A stretch of DNA of 64,000 nucleotides from Podospora pseudoanserina (taxonomy: Eukaryota > Ascomycota > Sordariomycetes > Sordariales > Podosporaceae): the NCBI RefSeq assembly GCF_035222485.1, contig NC_085920.1, forward strand, positions 1-64,000, written 5' to 3'. The notes under the pieces were generated by a model, which saw only the letters and a list, made by a program, of their open reading frames with translations, ran no database searches and was not told where the DNA came from. Positions 11,703 to 23,161 of the stretch are shown piece by piece. The position numbers and the translations under genes are program-made. Positions within the stretch are counted from its first letter, which is position 1; each line of letters begins with the position of its first letter.

Positions 11703-13330
11703 GCCGTCGCCCTACAAGTGATGGCCTTGTCGGGGAAGGCAACGACGCAGGGATTGCTGCACAATGCGGCTGGGGGCAGATCAACTCGCGGTGGGAAAAA
11801 AAGGTTGCCGCCTGGTAGGTTCGAGCCGACAAAGGAAGCAATGGTCCCTGGTCAGAGAGGCGTGAGCAAAAAGGAAAAAAAAGTCATGCGGTTAACGGGG
11901 ACCTACATTGCTGGGATGCAGACTTCCGGGATGACACTGGCCGACGGGTGGCGAGGATGGGGGCGCTGACGAGACTCAGGACGCTGACGAGAATCGGGAC
12001 GCCGACGAGAATCGGGACGCTTGACGATGTTGAGTGTGCCCATGAGTCCACACAACGAATCCTTGTCTTTGCGGTGATTGGTTCCCTGTTGACTTTGGCA
12101 GATGAAGTCTCGGGCAATGTGCGTGATGATCTGCTTTCCAGCTGGTCTCCGGTGATATGCGCGACCAGCTGCCTTCGAGGAAATGGTATTGGCACCGCGG
12201 AGTTTGTCGACAAAGATCGCACCGTAGAGTTCGTCGACAAAGATCGCCTGGAGAGTCATGATTAGCATGCTGTTGGGTCATCCATCGAGGCTCCGTCGAC
12301 TTGCCTCGACCACGCCCGGCTTTCGCTTGCAAAAGGTCCCAAATTCCTCCACCTCGCAGCGCTCCTCGTCCTCTTTAACCTCCATGATGGTGTTGTCCAT
12401 GTTCTCAATCTCTTGGTCGAGGTAGCTTAGCATGAGCTTCAGAGAGCTCATGTCAACGCCGGACATCGTGTCCTCGGCGATGGCATCGAGACGTCAACTT
12501 GGCTCTGAGGTCGCCCAAGCAACGCACCACTGGTCTCTTGCACCGCCCCTCGCCCTTTTCGATTTCTTGATCAAGGTAGCTCAGCATGAGCTTCAGAGAG
12601 CTCATCTCAATGCCAGACAGCCTGTCCTCGGCGATTTTATTCTCGGACAGGGAGATGCTCCATCCAAAGAGCGTTTGCTGCGAACCGTCTCTCCGAGCTG
12701 CTGCGGTTCGCCTACGCGGGTGGTTCATCAGAGAAGAGGGCGTCGCTGACGAATGGTGACGGGATGAATTGTTTGGTGGTGGTTCACGGTGTCGAGCCTT
12801 CGCTGTCGGTCGTGAAAAAGGAGGGCGATTGCTAGCGTATATAGCTCTTGATGCTGGGATGAATGGACAGGGCTCGCGAGCGATCGGTGGTGGTCGTCTA
12901 CCAAGGGATGGATCGTCTGATGGTCCATAGCGTTACCCGTCTATCAAAAAGAAGGGCGTTTGTCAGCATCGACATCCCCTCGGATTTCTCTCTCCCCTAC
13001 CTAGTAGCTGGGTTGCCCAGCCCAGACGGTGCAGAGCATGATTCTCGCGTAGGAGCCCTTCTCCTACAGAATACGTACAATTTCCTGCCTGCCGATGGCC
13101 AAAGACTGCTGGGATCGGCGTAGGTACTGCTCGCGATGGAACAATACCGTTTTTTTGTTTTGTGAAATCGTTTGTTGGTTGCAGGGCTTTGCAAAGCACT
13201 GGTGCGTGGTGCAAGTGCATCAAGGAAGGCACGACCAAGGAAGGTACGAGTGAAATTAATCGCTAGAAGCTTCATGCCCTGCAAAGCTTAAATTCTTCAA
13301 AAATGCAAAACAATTCCATATACATCTTTT
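11703..13330. other. Mosaic of imperfect duplications with coding-like fragments
   Basis: The segment contains pairs of short near-duplicates: about 11,978-12,018 (GACGAGAATCGGGACGC twice), 12,200-12,247 (GTCGACAAAGATCGC twice), and 12,411-12,470 against 12,572-12,625. On the minus strand the last pair encodes the same peptide (MSSLKLMLSYLDQEIE) in two overlapping reading frames of 62 and 91 codons (12,278-12,466 and 12,453-12,728). Preserved peptide sense with silent differences suggests decayed host coding sequence. No complete gene, start or domain can be defined, and I do not recognise the family. Confidence 0.35.
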
Positions 13331-13625
13331 TACCGATTCAATCTCCCGTCATGATTCTTTGAGGATCCAAACGTCCTGACTTTCGAACAGCAACCTAGTG
13401 TTTCATGATAGCAGGAGACGCGTCTTGTCTCTCTTCACCCAGCCGAGGGAATTGATTCTATCAAAATTTGAATGGCGGAATCTAGACAAGGCCGAGGGAA
13501 GTTGATTCTATCAAGACATGTCTCGGACGTATTTCCTTTTGCTCTAGTCTTTCGTTGCGCTCCAATTAACATGCCGACTCTTCATAAGCGCGAGCCGCGG
13601 CCAAGAGGCTCTGCTGCGACCCAAG

Positions 13626-13632
13626 TTTAGCC
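13626..13632 (-). promoter_or_regulatory. XlnR/XYR1-type GGCTAAA site (distal)
   Basis: TTTAGCC on the plus strand reads GGCTAAA on the minus strand, the consensus bound by the xylanase activator XlnR/XYR1 in related fungi. It lies about 670 bp upstream of the GH11 start codon. A 7-mer of this kind is expected several times in a window this size, so position is the only support. Confidence 0.3.
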
Positions 13633-14048
13633 AAAAGCCCCAGTGCCGAACCCGAATACAGGCTATTTGCGACGAGACAAATGAGGAAGTGATCTGCGTC
13701 ATGTATGGACCCAGAATCCGGGGAGTGATCCCTGCTCCGTGTCAAAATCCGGGGCGTGGCCTCGGGTAGACATGCATGAAAATCCGGGGAACGATCCTCC
13801 ATTCAATGTATACCGGGCTGGCAGTCAGGTTTACAGTCCCGCAGCCAGTCCGCCAGCTAGTCCCGCAAAATCCACCAGCCAGTCCAGCAACCAATCCAGC
13901 AGCAAGCCCCGCAAAGTCCAGCAGTCCCGCATAGTCCAGCAGTCCCGCTAAGTCCAGCAGCTTTCCTCGCCATCGCCAAGTGGAAACCGATGACAAGTCA
14001 GATGGAGTCTCGGGTTTCATACCGAGACCAAGAACTCTCCACAAGACA

Positions 14049-14055
14049 TTTAGCC
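14049..14055 (-). promoter_or_regulatory. XlnR/XYR1-type GGCTAAA site (proximal)
   Basis: A second exact GGCTAAA (minus strand), about 245 bp upstream of the xylanase ATG, where XlnR sites commonly lie. Together with the distal copy it fits xylan-inducible control, which is inference. Confidence 0.4.
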
Positions 14056-14218
14056 AAAATTCCGACACCATCATGATAGGTTGGATGGTTTAGAGAGAAG
14101 ATCGTGATAGGCTGGACGGTCTAGACGACGTCAAGATCACGGAATGAGTTGTCTAGAGCTTCACTCGGCGCAGATGCCAGGTTGGGAACTTGAGAAGCAA
14201 GTTGACAGCCCAGCTCAG

Positions 14219-15040
<822 letters not shown>

Positions 15041-15054
15041 TGGCGGTGGTCAAT

Positions 15055-15102
15055 GATGGGGGAGGTGATGGGGGAGGTGATGGGGGAGGTGATGGGGGAG
15101 GT
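15055..15102 (+). repeat. 12-bp minisatellite, four exact copies
   Basis: GATGGGGGAGGT repeated four times without mismatch, starting 15 bp after the xylanase stop codon, so probably inside its 3' UTR. The strand is strongly purine-rich and G-rich. An apparent 63-codon frame across it (15,040-15,231) is a by-product of the repeat. Confidence 0.85.
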
Positions 15103-15324
15103 GATGGTGACACTGGCTTCAAATGTATATACAGACTTGCTTTCTTGTACATAGTGTCTGCAATGACTTTGTCACTTTTGGGGATTGACATGCTTTCTGA
15201 CGGTTCTCTGGTCCATCGAGAGCTTGACTAATGACCAAGGCTCCTGTATGTTTGACAACTCATGTCTCTGGTATACGCGGGTACGGAAGTGTGTGGTTAG
15301 TGAGCGAGGAAGTGAGGCATAATC

Positions 15325-15540
15325 TGACTGACTTACAATGGCTGAATGAGACTGAGTGAATAATACTGGTTGAATGAGACTGACTGACACTGGCTGAATG
15401 ATATTTGAATGCCACTGACCGAATGCCGCTGACTAAATGATATTGGTTGAATAATACTGGCTCAGCAATACTGAAAGACACTAAATAATATTAAATGACA
15501 CTGACTGAATGACACTGACTGAATGATACTGACTGTCGGT
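15325..15540 (+). repeat. Degenerate ACTGACTGAATGA minisatellite
   Basis: More than ten diverged copies of a unit close to GACTGAATGA(C/T)ACTG, with spacing near 14-20 bp; the cleanest copies are at about 15,495-15,540. No open frame of note. It lies in the long gap between the xylanase and the RTA1-like gene. Confidence 0.75.
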
Positions 15541-17034
15541 GGTGATGAAAACCAAAAGCGTGTAACCCACGCCCTGGACAAATGAGTATTGCAAACTTGA
15601 AAAGGAGATAGGCATGCAAGCAATATTCCAACGCCTCTCAGGTATGCTCAGAGGTCTATGAACGATGTTGAAAGGGCTGTAACCCATGTTCAAAGGCCTA
15701 TCAACCATCTTTAAACGCATGTACTCCATCTCTTTTCTACTATTAAAAGCGCTTTCTGATGCGGGTTCTGGATGCTCGTGATATGAGTGTTAAAGGCAAA
15801 CTGGCAATACCCATGACCTGCTTTACCAGGCCTGACTAGTTTGTCGTCACGGATATCCTTGGCAATGTCGATGTACTACCTAAAGTCTTGGCAGTGCCCG
15901 GAAAGGGTTTGCCGTTGCATCTCAGTCTGCATAGAAGGCGTTAGGGATCCCCCGTCTCCAGGGCTGCACAGATCCGCATCGGTATCGGTATATCTTTGGG
16001 GGCCCTATCTGCAACCTGTTGACGGGAGGATGACCATGACGTACAAATTCCTGCGATGCAGATTTAATGAAGTGAGATATCGTAACTCTGTGGTCGATAG
16101 CCACGAGCAAATAGTTGAAGAGAGAACGGGGACCATGTCGGGATGAATGTGCCCATCATATGCTCTGTGTAGAGTCCATATCCCGATTACAGCCTCTGGC
16201 CTTGGATACACTATCTCATCGATCGTCGAAGCTGATAACTTGCAAATACCCAGTCTCTCCGCCGCGGTCATCCGTCGACAGGCAATAGCATCACTTTCTA
16301 GGGCGGTCAGTCAGATGTTTGTCGTTTCCACAATCACTGCATAATCAGCAATTTCTTGATAATACTCATGTAATTGCTTTCGTGAGACAGATCAAGAGCG
16401 TCGTGGTCGATTTGAAAGAAGATGTCTTGTTGTTTTATCCCGACGGAATTCAACGGCTAGGCCCACAATGTTCTGGATTCGGTAACCCACTCGTCGCAAT
16501 TTGGCAACATATGCACGCTAGCCTGTTTTCAGCTAGCCTATTTCATGGCAGGGGTTCAATGTGGATGCCCATAGGCTAAAAAAAGCAGAAATTTGGAGCT
16601 GCTCTGATCTGACCACGATGGCCACGTTTTGGTGATGGAGCTAGATCAAAGACCGTCAATCTACGATGGCAGCATCAACATCTTTGGAAAATGCCGGATT
16701 AATCGAAAAAGGCCACTTCAGTAGAATCCTCAGTGCTCTCATGCAGTGCGACAATGCCAAGCCGTTCACGGATAAAGCGACAGATTGGAAAGGGTCCAAT
16801 CGTAAGGAAACCCTGACGCCAGGCCAAGTCACGATCAAAGGAATTCAACGACGATCTCGCCTGCGGGCCCAGCGGTTGGGAGATCGCGACAGCAAGACTT
16901 GGCGTCCTTGGCTGACGCGACCCACGGCTTTTGATTAAAGTCGCTCCTCTGCACTTTTTCTGGTACTCATCAATCGACAACGGTTTTGCTAGAAATCGCA
17001 ATCAACGGGCGATCGTTACAACTGAACAACTACA
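15541..17034. other. Long intergenic stretch, no gene supported
   Basis: Apart from the 21-bp array, several open frames of 60-101 codons occur on both strands (for example 15,841-16,146 plus and 16,005-16,271 minus), but none has a recognisable domain or a plausible splice partner. The last 300 bp presumably carry the promoter of the RTA1-like gene. Decayed coding sequence cannot be excluded around 16,000-16,600. Confidence 0.4.
15645..15735 (+). repeat. 21-bp period tandem repeat
   Basis: Units of the form CTATGAACGATGTTGAAAGG, CTGTAACCCATGTTCAAAGG, CTATCAACCATCTTTAAACG follow one another at a 21-bp period, with a fourth partial unit (CATGTACTCCATC). Differences are scattered, so the array is old. 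Confidence 0.6.
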
Positions 17035-18041
17035 ATGAGCGGTACGTTTGATGACCGAATTGGGCTGGTGGCCGCCTCGCACCACAGAATACGTCAACTG
17101 ACTTTTTAACAGGACCACCACCAGGCATCGACATCTCTTCCGGCGGCGGACCCCCACCCGGCGTCAACACCGGCCGCGGCGGCTATGTCGACCCTAACTG
17201 GCCATTCCCTGGCGGTCCCAACGATGCGCCCGTCATCATCTACGGCTACACTCCTTCATTCGCCCTCGCTCTCTTGGCCACGATTCTCTTTTGTCTCTAC
17301 TTTGTCGCCCACTTGTTCCAGGTCGTCCGATACCGCACCGTGTACTTTTGCACCTTTCCCATAGGTCTCGCCTTCGAGATCGTCGGCTACATCGCTCGCT
17401 GCCTGTCCGCCAAGGTCAACCCGTACAACCTCATCTTCTTTATCCTCCAGTACTTCTTCATCGTCACCGCTCCAGTATTTTTGGCCGCTGGTATCTACGC
17501 CATCCTGTCGGCTCTCATCCACCGACTGGGACGTGAATACTCACTCCTTCCCCCCAAGTGGATTCTGTGGTTCTTCATCACCTCGGACGTTGTCGCCACC
17601 ATCACTCAGATCACAGGCGCGGCTTTGATCGGTGTGAAGCAAAAGAAGAGGGAGGACCCCACTGCTGCCAACAACATCCTGTTGGGTGGTCTGGCCTATC
17701 AGGTCTTCGCCATTGGTCTGTTCATCATCTTGAGCGGTGTGTTCATCTTTCGCGCGAGGAGGCAGATCAAGCAGGCTGGCCTCACGCTCTTCATTGCCGC
17801 CTTCTCGACCGCCACTCTCCTGATCTATCTGAGAACCGTTTTCCGTCTTGCCGAAACCGCAGAGGGGCTGGGCGGCGATCTGAGCACAAAGGAGGTTTAT
17901 TTTGGCACACTCGAGTTCTTGCCCGTGGTCCTGGCCGTGCCTCTGCTGAATGTCTGGCACCCCGGACGCTGCGTTGGACGGAGCATTGCGTCAGACTCCA
18001 AGGAAGAGGCCGGCATTGTTGAGTTGGAGTCCAGGGGCTGA
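17035..18041 (+). CDS. RTA1-like seven-helix membrane protein
   Basis: Exons 17035-17041 (only 7 bases, ATGAGCG) and 17113-18041, joined across a 71-bp intron (GTACGT...TCAACTGAC...CAG), give 311 aa. A Pro/Gly-rich N-terminus is followed by the family's YGYTPS motif at about residues 50-55, then about seven hydrophobic helices. Other family motifs include FEIVGYIAR, VTAPVFLAAGIYAIL and FRLAE. RTA1-type proteins (Rta1, Rsb1, Pug1 and relatives) are plasma-membrane proteins linked to sterol-drug resistance, sphingoid-base export or porphyrin handling; the substrate here cannot be told. The C-terminus is short and charged. The tiny first exon is supported because the second exon has no in-frame ATG before the conserved motif. 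Confidence 0.88.
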
Positions 18042-18405
18042 TATTGTTTGTTTCTACAAGTTTAGAGGAGAAGCGTCGTGTCTTGTGATACCTCGGGGTG
18101 TTGGAATCTCAATTTTGGATATCAATTTGGTAGTAATGATCATTCTCATAAAAATACTGAATAATCCCCTTTTATGACATGCTAGAATGGTCACTGCTAC
18201 CGTCCCCTCGAAATGCGACGCAGGGTCTGTCACCCTTTTTGCCCTTGCCCTTGCTTTTGATCGCTTGCCTCCAAGAGCAGCGGGTTGGCTTCACACGTGG
18301 ATGATATTGTGCTTATTCAATAACCAACCCTCAGTCCTGTCCAACCGTGCCGATACCAGTTCGCCCAATCCCAATCTCCAAGACACAGGCCAACAGTGAC
18401 AAACT
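18042..18405. other. Convergent gap, nothing seen
   Basis: This 364-bp stretch separates the convergent RTA1-like gene and the deacetylase pseudogene. It must hold the RTA1-like terminator. No gene or repeat could be supported. Confidence 0.5.
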
Positions 18406-19392
18406 TCAAGTTCTTTGCTTTGGCCTGGCTGATATGTGCCTGGCCAGGTCGAGTGTGGCAGGCAGGGTGTCATGAGCAAGCGTGATGACTCGACCGTAAC
18501 CGCTGTGCTCTGGGTTACAGAGTTCGGCGCTGAACTTCTCAAATGACTCCCAGATGTTCGAAGCTGGTTGATTCTTCCAGTCCTCGGTGTCGAGGTTCCA
18601 CATCACTACGGTCTAGCCCAGGCCTCCCATCTGTGCGAGACAGGCGCCGTCACAGTTGCCGTGCGATGAACGCATGTAGGTGGGAAAGAAGCCCAGAATG
18701 TCTCTATATATGGTCTCGTTCCACATCATCTGTTGATTCATGGACTCTGACGACTCGAGATCCAGGTTCTCGAGGTGGTCCCATGTGTGAGACGCAAGCT
18801 GGTGTCCTTGATCAATAACGCGTCGCAGAATGCTCGGCGAGGTTCCATGTTCTCCATTGACAAAAAGGTGGCCTTGAACCCCTCCTGATGCAACAGGTCG
18901 AGGAGGGGCCCGGTCTGCGCTGATGGCCCGTCGTCAAAGGTCAAAGTGATAGTGTTGCGCTGTGTACAGTCATAGACCCGTCTGCCACGATTTTCCGGGC
19001 GGAAGTGGTCGCGTCGAACATGCCGAACATTGTCACTGATTGCGAGGTTAGCAAGGTATGCAGCACGAAAAGATCAAGACTCAGATCTCGCAAAATCCAC
19101 GGCCAACCTAACAATATGCGCCGCATTGAGCGGCGGAATATCCACAATAGCCAGCCCAAGAACAGCAGGACGAGGAGAGACATCTGGCAAGCCCGTGCCC
19201 GCAGCGGATATTTGCCAGGGTGTTGTTGGGTTTGTTTTGGACTTCGACTGTATGAGCAGTGGCGCCATGAATGAATATGGCCGTTGCCGAGAGAGCCAAA
19301 TAGGCCAGGAAGTCCGGGATTTTCATCATGGTGGTGTCAAACAACATGGCAAAATTAAAGAGGTCAGTGGTTTTGTTAAAGAGTGCCGCCAT
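18406..19392 (-). pseudogene. Chitin-binding/polysaccharide deacetylase (CE4) pseudogene
   Basis: Parts of a secreted chitin deacetylase appear in order on the minus strand. There is a signal peptide starting at 19,329 (MMKIPDFLAYLALS) and a hevein-type chitin-binding module (CBM18, 19,111-19,210, with the eight-cysteine pattern). After an intron-like gap comes a NodB/CE4 domain with TFDDGP at about 18,925-18,945, SHTWDHL near 18,780-18,800 and MWNLDTEDW near 18,580-18,605. The gene is broken. A one-base shift lies in a T-run near 18,865, an in-frame TAG replaces the usual Tyr just before the MWNLDTEDW segment, the exon 1 to exon 2 join does not restore frame with the best splice sites, and the C-terminus is short. 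An intact version would deacetylate chitin in the wall. Sequencing error could explain one defect but hardly all. Confidence 0.8.
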
Positions 19393-19451
19393 GAAAGTCC
19401 GGACATCTAGACGCCACCAAAGCGCCCTGCCATGGATACGACATGCTCAGG

Positions 19452-21789
19452 CTAGTTCCCCTTCAAGTAGCCCGCAATGACATGCTCCCTCCACCACCAA
19501 ACGCCCGCCATAGAAGCCCCAGGGCCCAGCACCGCCTGGCTGAGGATAGAAGCCAGCGAGACCTTGGCAACCTGCCAACCCGTCACATACCCCAAGAACC
19601 TAAGATCAAGGATTGAATACAAAGTCTCTCCCAAGAATCCCACTGCCCCACTCAGTGAAAAGGGCAGACTGATCAGTTGAAGTGGTGTGATCTTCAAGCA
19701 GAAGTAGGCATGAGCTACAAACATGATGTGGGCAGCAGCCTGGGATACGACAGCCAGTTTATATACCGTTTCCAATGCCGAAACATCGTCTTTCTTGTAC
19801 CTCTCAAAGTCTTCTGCATACGCTGTGCTCCTGCTTTCCCACCATCTGGAAAGCGCTGTGGTCAAAACTGGAACAAGCAAGGGCGCCCCTATTGCGAAGC
19901 CACTGGAAACAACACCTTGGGATGCTCCCCAGGTTGGGCTCAGTGCAAAGAGCGTTGGAATAACATATCCCACAGAGACTGCAGGCATCAGTGCTCTCGC
20001 AACATACACGCCGACCCACCGACCTGGGGGAGCCTTGAACGACTGAAGTGCGGCTATGATCCCATGTAGAGGAGCAATCTTTGCCATTCCCACCCGCCTA
20101 GTCTGTATGCCAGCCACAAATAGGCTGGGCAATGAGAGGAGCGTGCCCTTGTTGCCAGCTCGATGGCCCTCGAGAGTGTACGTCAAGAGCGGCGAGATTG
20201 TTTGTGACAGGGAATAAGCCCGTTGCAACTGAGAATTCAGCACTGACAAAGGTTGAAAGGGGTACCCCAATCCCAACCCCATTCCAACACAGAACACCGC
20301 CTTGGTCATTGCGAGCGGCCATCCTCGGATTGGTTTTGCTGGTAACTCGTGGTCATATGGCACGGCCCTGGGTCTTGTGGGCACTGGCAGAAAATCCAGC
20401 TTTGCGCTGGCAAGCAGCCTGGATCCCATCTGGCCAAGGTGGTGTTCAAGCCCCCTCAGGGGAACAACAAGGTTAAGAACGATTTTTGTGATCAGTGGCT
20501 TTTCCGACGCGAATAGAGCTTGGGTATCATGGCTGAGCTTGACAATGTATTTCGCTCTTTCGTACCGCGCGTCCTGTGTGTGCTTGGAGATGGCCTCGAT
20601 CTCTGCTGTTGTCAAGCCGCACAGTCCATTCGGACGGCTGTCTCTTGCTCTGAGCAGAGAGTTGACAAACTCGGCTGCCGTTTCCATGGCGCCGTTTCCA
20701 CCCATGCCACCAATGGGGTTTGGCTACGTGAGACAATGTCAGTTCCGGATCGTCCTGTCTTTACTGTGAAACCCACCTTGTGTACGCTGTCTCCCATCAA
20801 AATCATTCTTCCCCAAAACCACTTCTTAAATACTATCTCGTGAAGTGGTGTCAAAGTCGACGAGATCCTGTTTTCAAAAATCCGTCCAAACGTCAAATCC
20901 TCTGTGATCCGGACGTGGGCATGCTGCTGGACGAAATCCTCCTCGTCCTGTTTCGTGTATCTTGGAATATCCTTGCCGTATTTCACTTCAGGTAGACGCT
21001 TGAACATGAACCAATACACTCTGTTGTCGGGCCCCGATGCCACCAGAAACGAGTATCCCTCCCCAGACGTGAATGACTGGTTTTTTTCTGGCCAGTTTTC
21101 GACATGTTTGGCGATTCCAAAGCTGCACTGGTAGTGACATGGGACTGTTTGCTCTTCATCCTCAGACGGGAAGGACGTTGGGTTGTTTGATAGACTGGCG
21201 AGCCGTCTCATCTCGTGACGCACCGTGCTGTGAACTCCATCGGCGCCTACCACAATGCTACCGGTGTGCTTCTTTCCTGCCTTGGTTGTCACGCTGATCT
21301 CACGACCAGATTGTTCGATAGCCTCTACACGGCTGCTGAGCACAATCCGCTCCTTATGCCGCAGCTGATCAAAAAGGACTTGAAGAAGCCACTGTCTGTC
21401 AAAAAACAGCATCTCGTAACCGTGCCTAACCTCCAGATATCAAAATTCGGCTCTATAATCTTGCTGCAGGATACATACCTCTTCTTCAGGTGCGCAAAGA
21501 GATCCTCGGTGCAGGACACGGAACTGCCGTCTGGGCGGCGCATGTGCGCGTACTTGACACTGTCGCCCTGAGCGACTGCTCGGACTGGCTCGTAGCATCC
21601 TATCTGGTCGAGAATCAGCAGCCCGTTAGGAAACAGGCCGATGCTCGCGCCCACTGCCGGTGCGATGTTGTCGCGAGCTTCCAGCAAGATGTAGTCAATC
21701 TCAAACTTTTCCAGCATATTGGCGAGTGTCAAACCTGCTATCCCCCCTCCCACAATAATGAGTTTGAATGGGTCATTTGGGCTAGACAT
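19452..21789 (-). CDS. FAD-dependent monooxygenase fused to a C-terminal membrane domain
   Basis: Exons 21789-21479, 21425-20777 and 20723-19452, with introns of 53 and 53 bp, close in frame to 743 aa. Residues 1-450 form a class A flavoprotein monooxygenase: dinucleotide motif VGGGIAG (13-19), DG motif GADGVHS (164-170) and GDSVHK (315-320), which contacts the FAD ribose. About 460-743 is an extra hydrophobic region of roughly seven helices, with segments such as LTYTLEGHRAGNKGTLLS and a final charged GYLKGN. Typical family members end near 450 aa. Such enzymes hydroxylate or epoxidise aromatic and isoprenoid substrates using NAD(P)H and O2. The fusion suggests a membrane-anchored enzyme on a lipophilic, perhaps terpenoid, substrate; the second domain's activity is unknown. 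No polyketide synthase or prenyltransferase lies nearby. Confidence 0.85.
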
Positions 21790-22776
21790 GGTATTGAATT
21801 GTTGAGACTGACAAAGTGGGTGTAGGCTTCTGTTTTTAATATATCAATGTATGCCTACAGGTAGCGTAGCATTGCGGCATCTCCCCGGCATTCGGGCCAC
21901 TCCCACCTCCGATGTCTGGTTCCGAAAGCGCTTCACCAATTGGCCTCCGTTCTGCCTACCCTAGCTCATTCGGTGCGTTAAATACCGATGGCCGATAGAA
22001 GTCTTTTGGATAATTGGGTTTGCTGGTCAAGAGATTCACCCAAGGCAAATCGTGGTTGCATCTCCTGACCTCGAAAGCTCTACCTTGGACTTTAGTACAT
22101 TGATACCAAGACATATATATAGCTGCCATTGCAGTCTGCTATCAGGGGCTTTCACAATTCATTCTGTCAGGATTAGCGTGGCATTTCTCTCATTATGTCA
22201 AGAGTACGCGCCAGCCTGCTTTGCTCACAAGCCCGCCCTGCCTGCTCTCGTGCGTACACCTCTCCCTACTCCCGCCTCTCATTCGGGGTGATCATTCGTC
22301 CGGTCAGCTTTACAATGCCAAAATAATTTACTCTCACTAGGTATTTGTAAATGTTTCGTACTGCTCGGTTAGCTCAACGCCCCGCACTGTCATTAAGACT
22401 CAGCCTCAAAAGGTCCAATGATTGGTAAGATGCTATGTGGTGGAACCAACGTAGAAGGCCTGAGTGATGTCGGTAAGGTAGGGTAATATGTTCAAACCCC
22501 TGCAAAGGTCTAGACACCCACTCGCAAACTCTCGACACTACTTACTCACGATATGCCAAACTTGCGTCGAGCGGGCATCAGATGTGTAGCACAACACAGG
22601 TTAGGAAGGTGAGTATGCTCTGTGTATAACCTCGGACGTATTAATGACCCGCTGGCTTTCATCTCGAGCCTCTCATCAAGTCGGAGCATTGTCTATAAAT
22701 TGCATTGTCTCTTCCCAAGAGCATCACCCTCATCACAACATCAAGCCACGAAATAGCAACCCATCAAACGTTCATC
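21790..22776. other. Divergent promoter region
   Basis: This 987-bp region lies between the start codons of the FAD monooxygenase (minus) and a small secreted protein (plus). It contains a TATA-like TCTATAAAT at 22,692-22,700, 77 bp before the downstream ATG. No other gene is supported; a 79-codon frame at 22,052-22,291 has no recognisable features. Confidence 0.5.
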
Positions 22777-23161
22777 ATGAAACTCACCTTTGCCTTGATT
22801 GCTGCCATTGCAGCCCCAGCTCTCGCCGCAGTTGGGGGCCGCTGCTCCAACAACTGGGGTGGTGATTGCATCTGCCTCGACTCGAGCGTCTGCCGGAACC
22901 GCTGGGGGGGTACCCCGTATACTGGCTCTCCGGGCAACTGGCCCTGCCCCAACGATCCTGACAACATCATGGCATGCGTTGTCAAGCCTTGCCCCGGTCA
23001 GGGCAGCGGCACCCAGTGCTTGTGGAGAAATGCTTGCCGCAGCCCCAACGGAAGTAAGAAACGTCCAACCTGCATGTTTCTCTGTCACTCGGCTGACCAT
23101 TGCAACAGACCCTGTTTGCCCGGGAGGTAACGACTTTATCTGCTGCAACCATCAGTGGTAG
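22777..23161 (+). CDS. Small secreted cysteine-rich protein, double module
   Basis: Exons 22777-23053 and 23109-23161, with a 55-bp intron (GTAAGA...CAACAG), give 109 aa. A signal peptide (MKLTFALIAAIAAPALA, cut near residue 17-18) precedes a mature chain of about 90 residues with 12 cysteines. The cysteines fall into two similar halves, each ending in a Pro/Asp-rich turn (PNDPDNIMAC and CPGGNDFICC). From memory this resembles the disulfide-rich module found in front of some fungal secreted peptidoglycan or chitin hydrolases. Here it stands alone and could be an effector-like or antimicrobial protein. The function is not known. It converges on the MFS gene 179 bp downstream. Confidence 0.85.

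Larger units (their letters stand above)
13331..14215. other. Repetitive intergenic DNA upstream of the xylanase
   Basis: More imperfect repeats are visible: CGAGGGAA(G)TTGATTCTATCAA at about 13,442 and 13,492; AATCCGGGG followed by similar bases at about 13,708, 13,747 and 13,781; a serine/proline-type array built on CCAGCA/CCCGCA at 13,835-13,965; and GATAGGTTGGATGGT against GATAGGCTGGACGGT at about 14,075 and 14,110. A 70-codon frame across the array (13,739-13,951) is low-complexity and I do not call it a gene. Confidence 0.45.

Noticed and set aside
11718-11969. Open frame of 83 codons just inside host DNA
   Set aside because: Basic, low-complexity composition with no domain, signal peptide or splice partner; lies in the duplication-rich zone.
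13739-13951. Ser/Pro-rich 70-codon frame as a possible small protein
   Set aside because: It is simply a translation of the CCAGCA/CCCGCA array; the repeat explains it fully.
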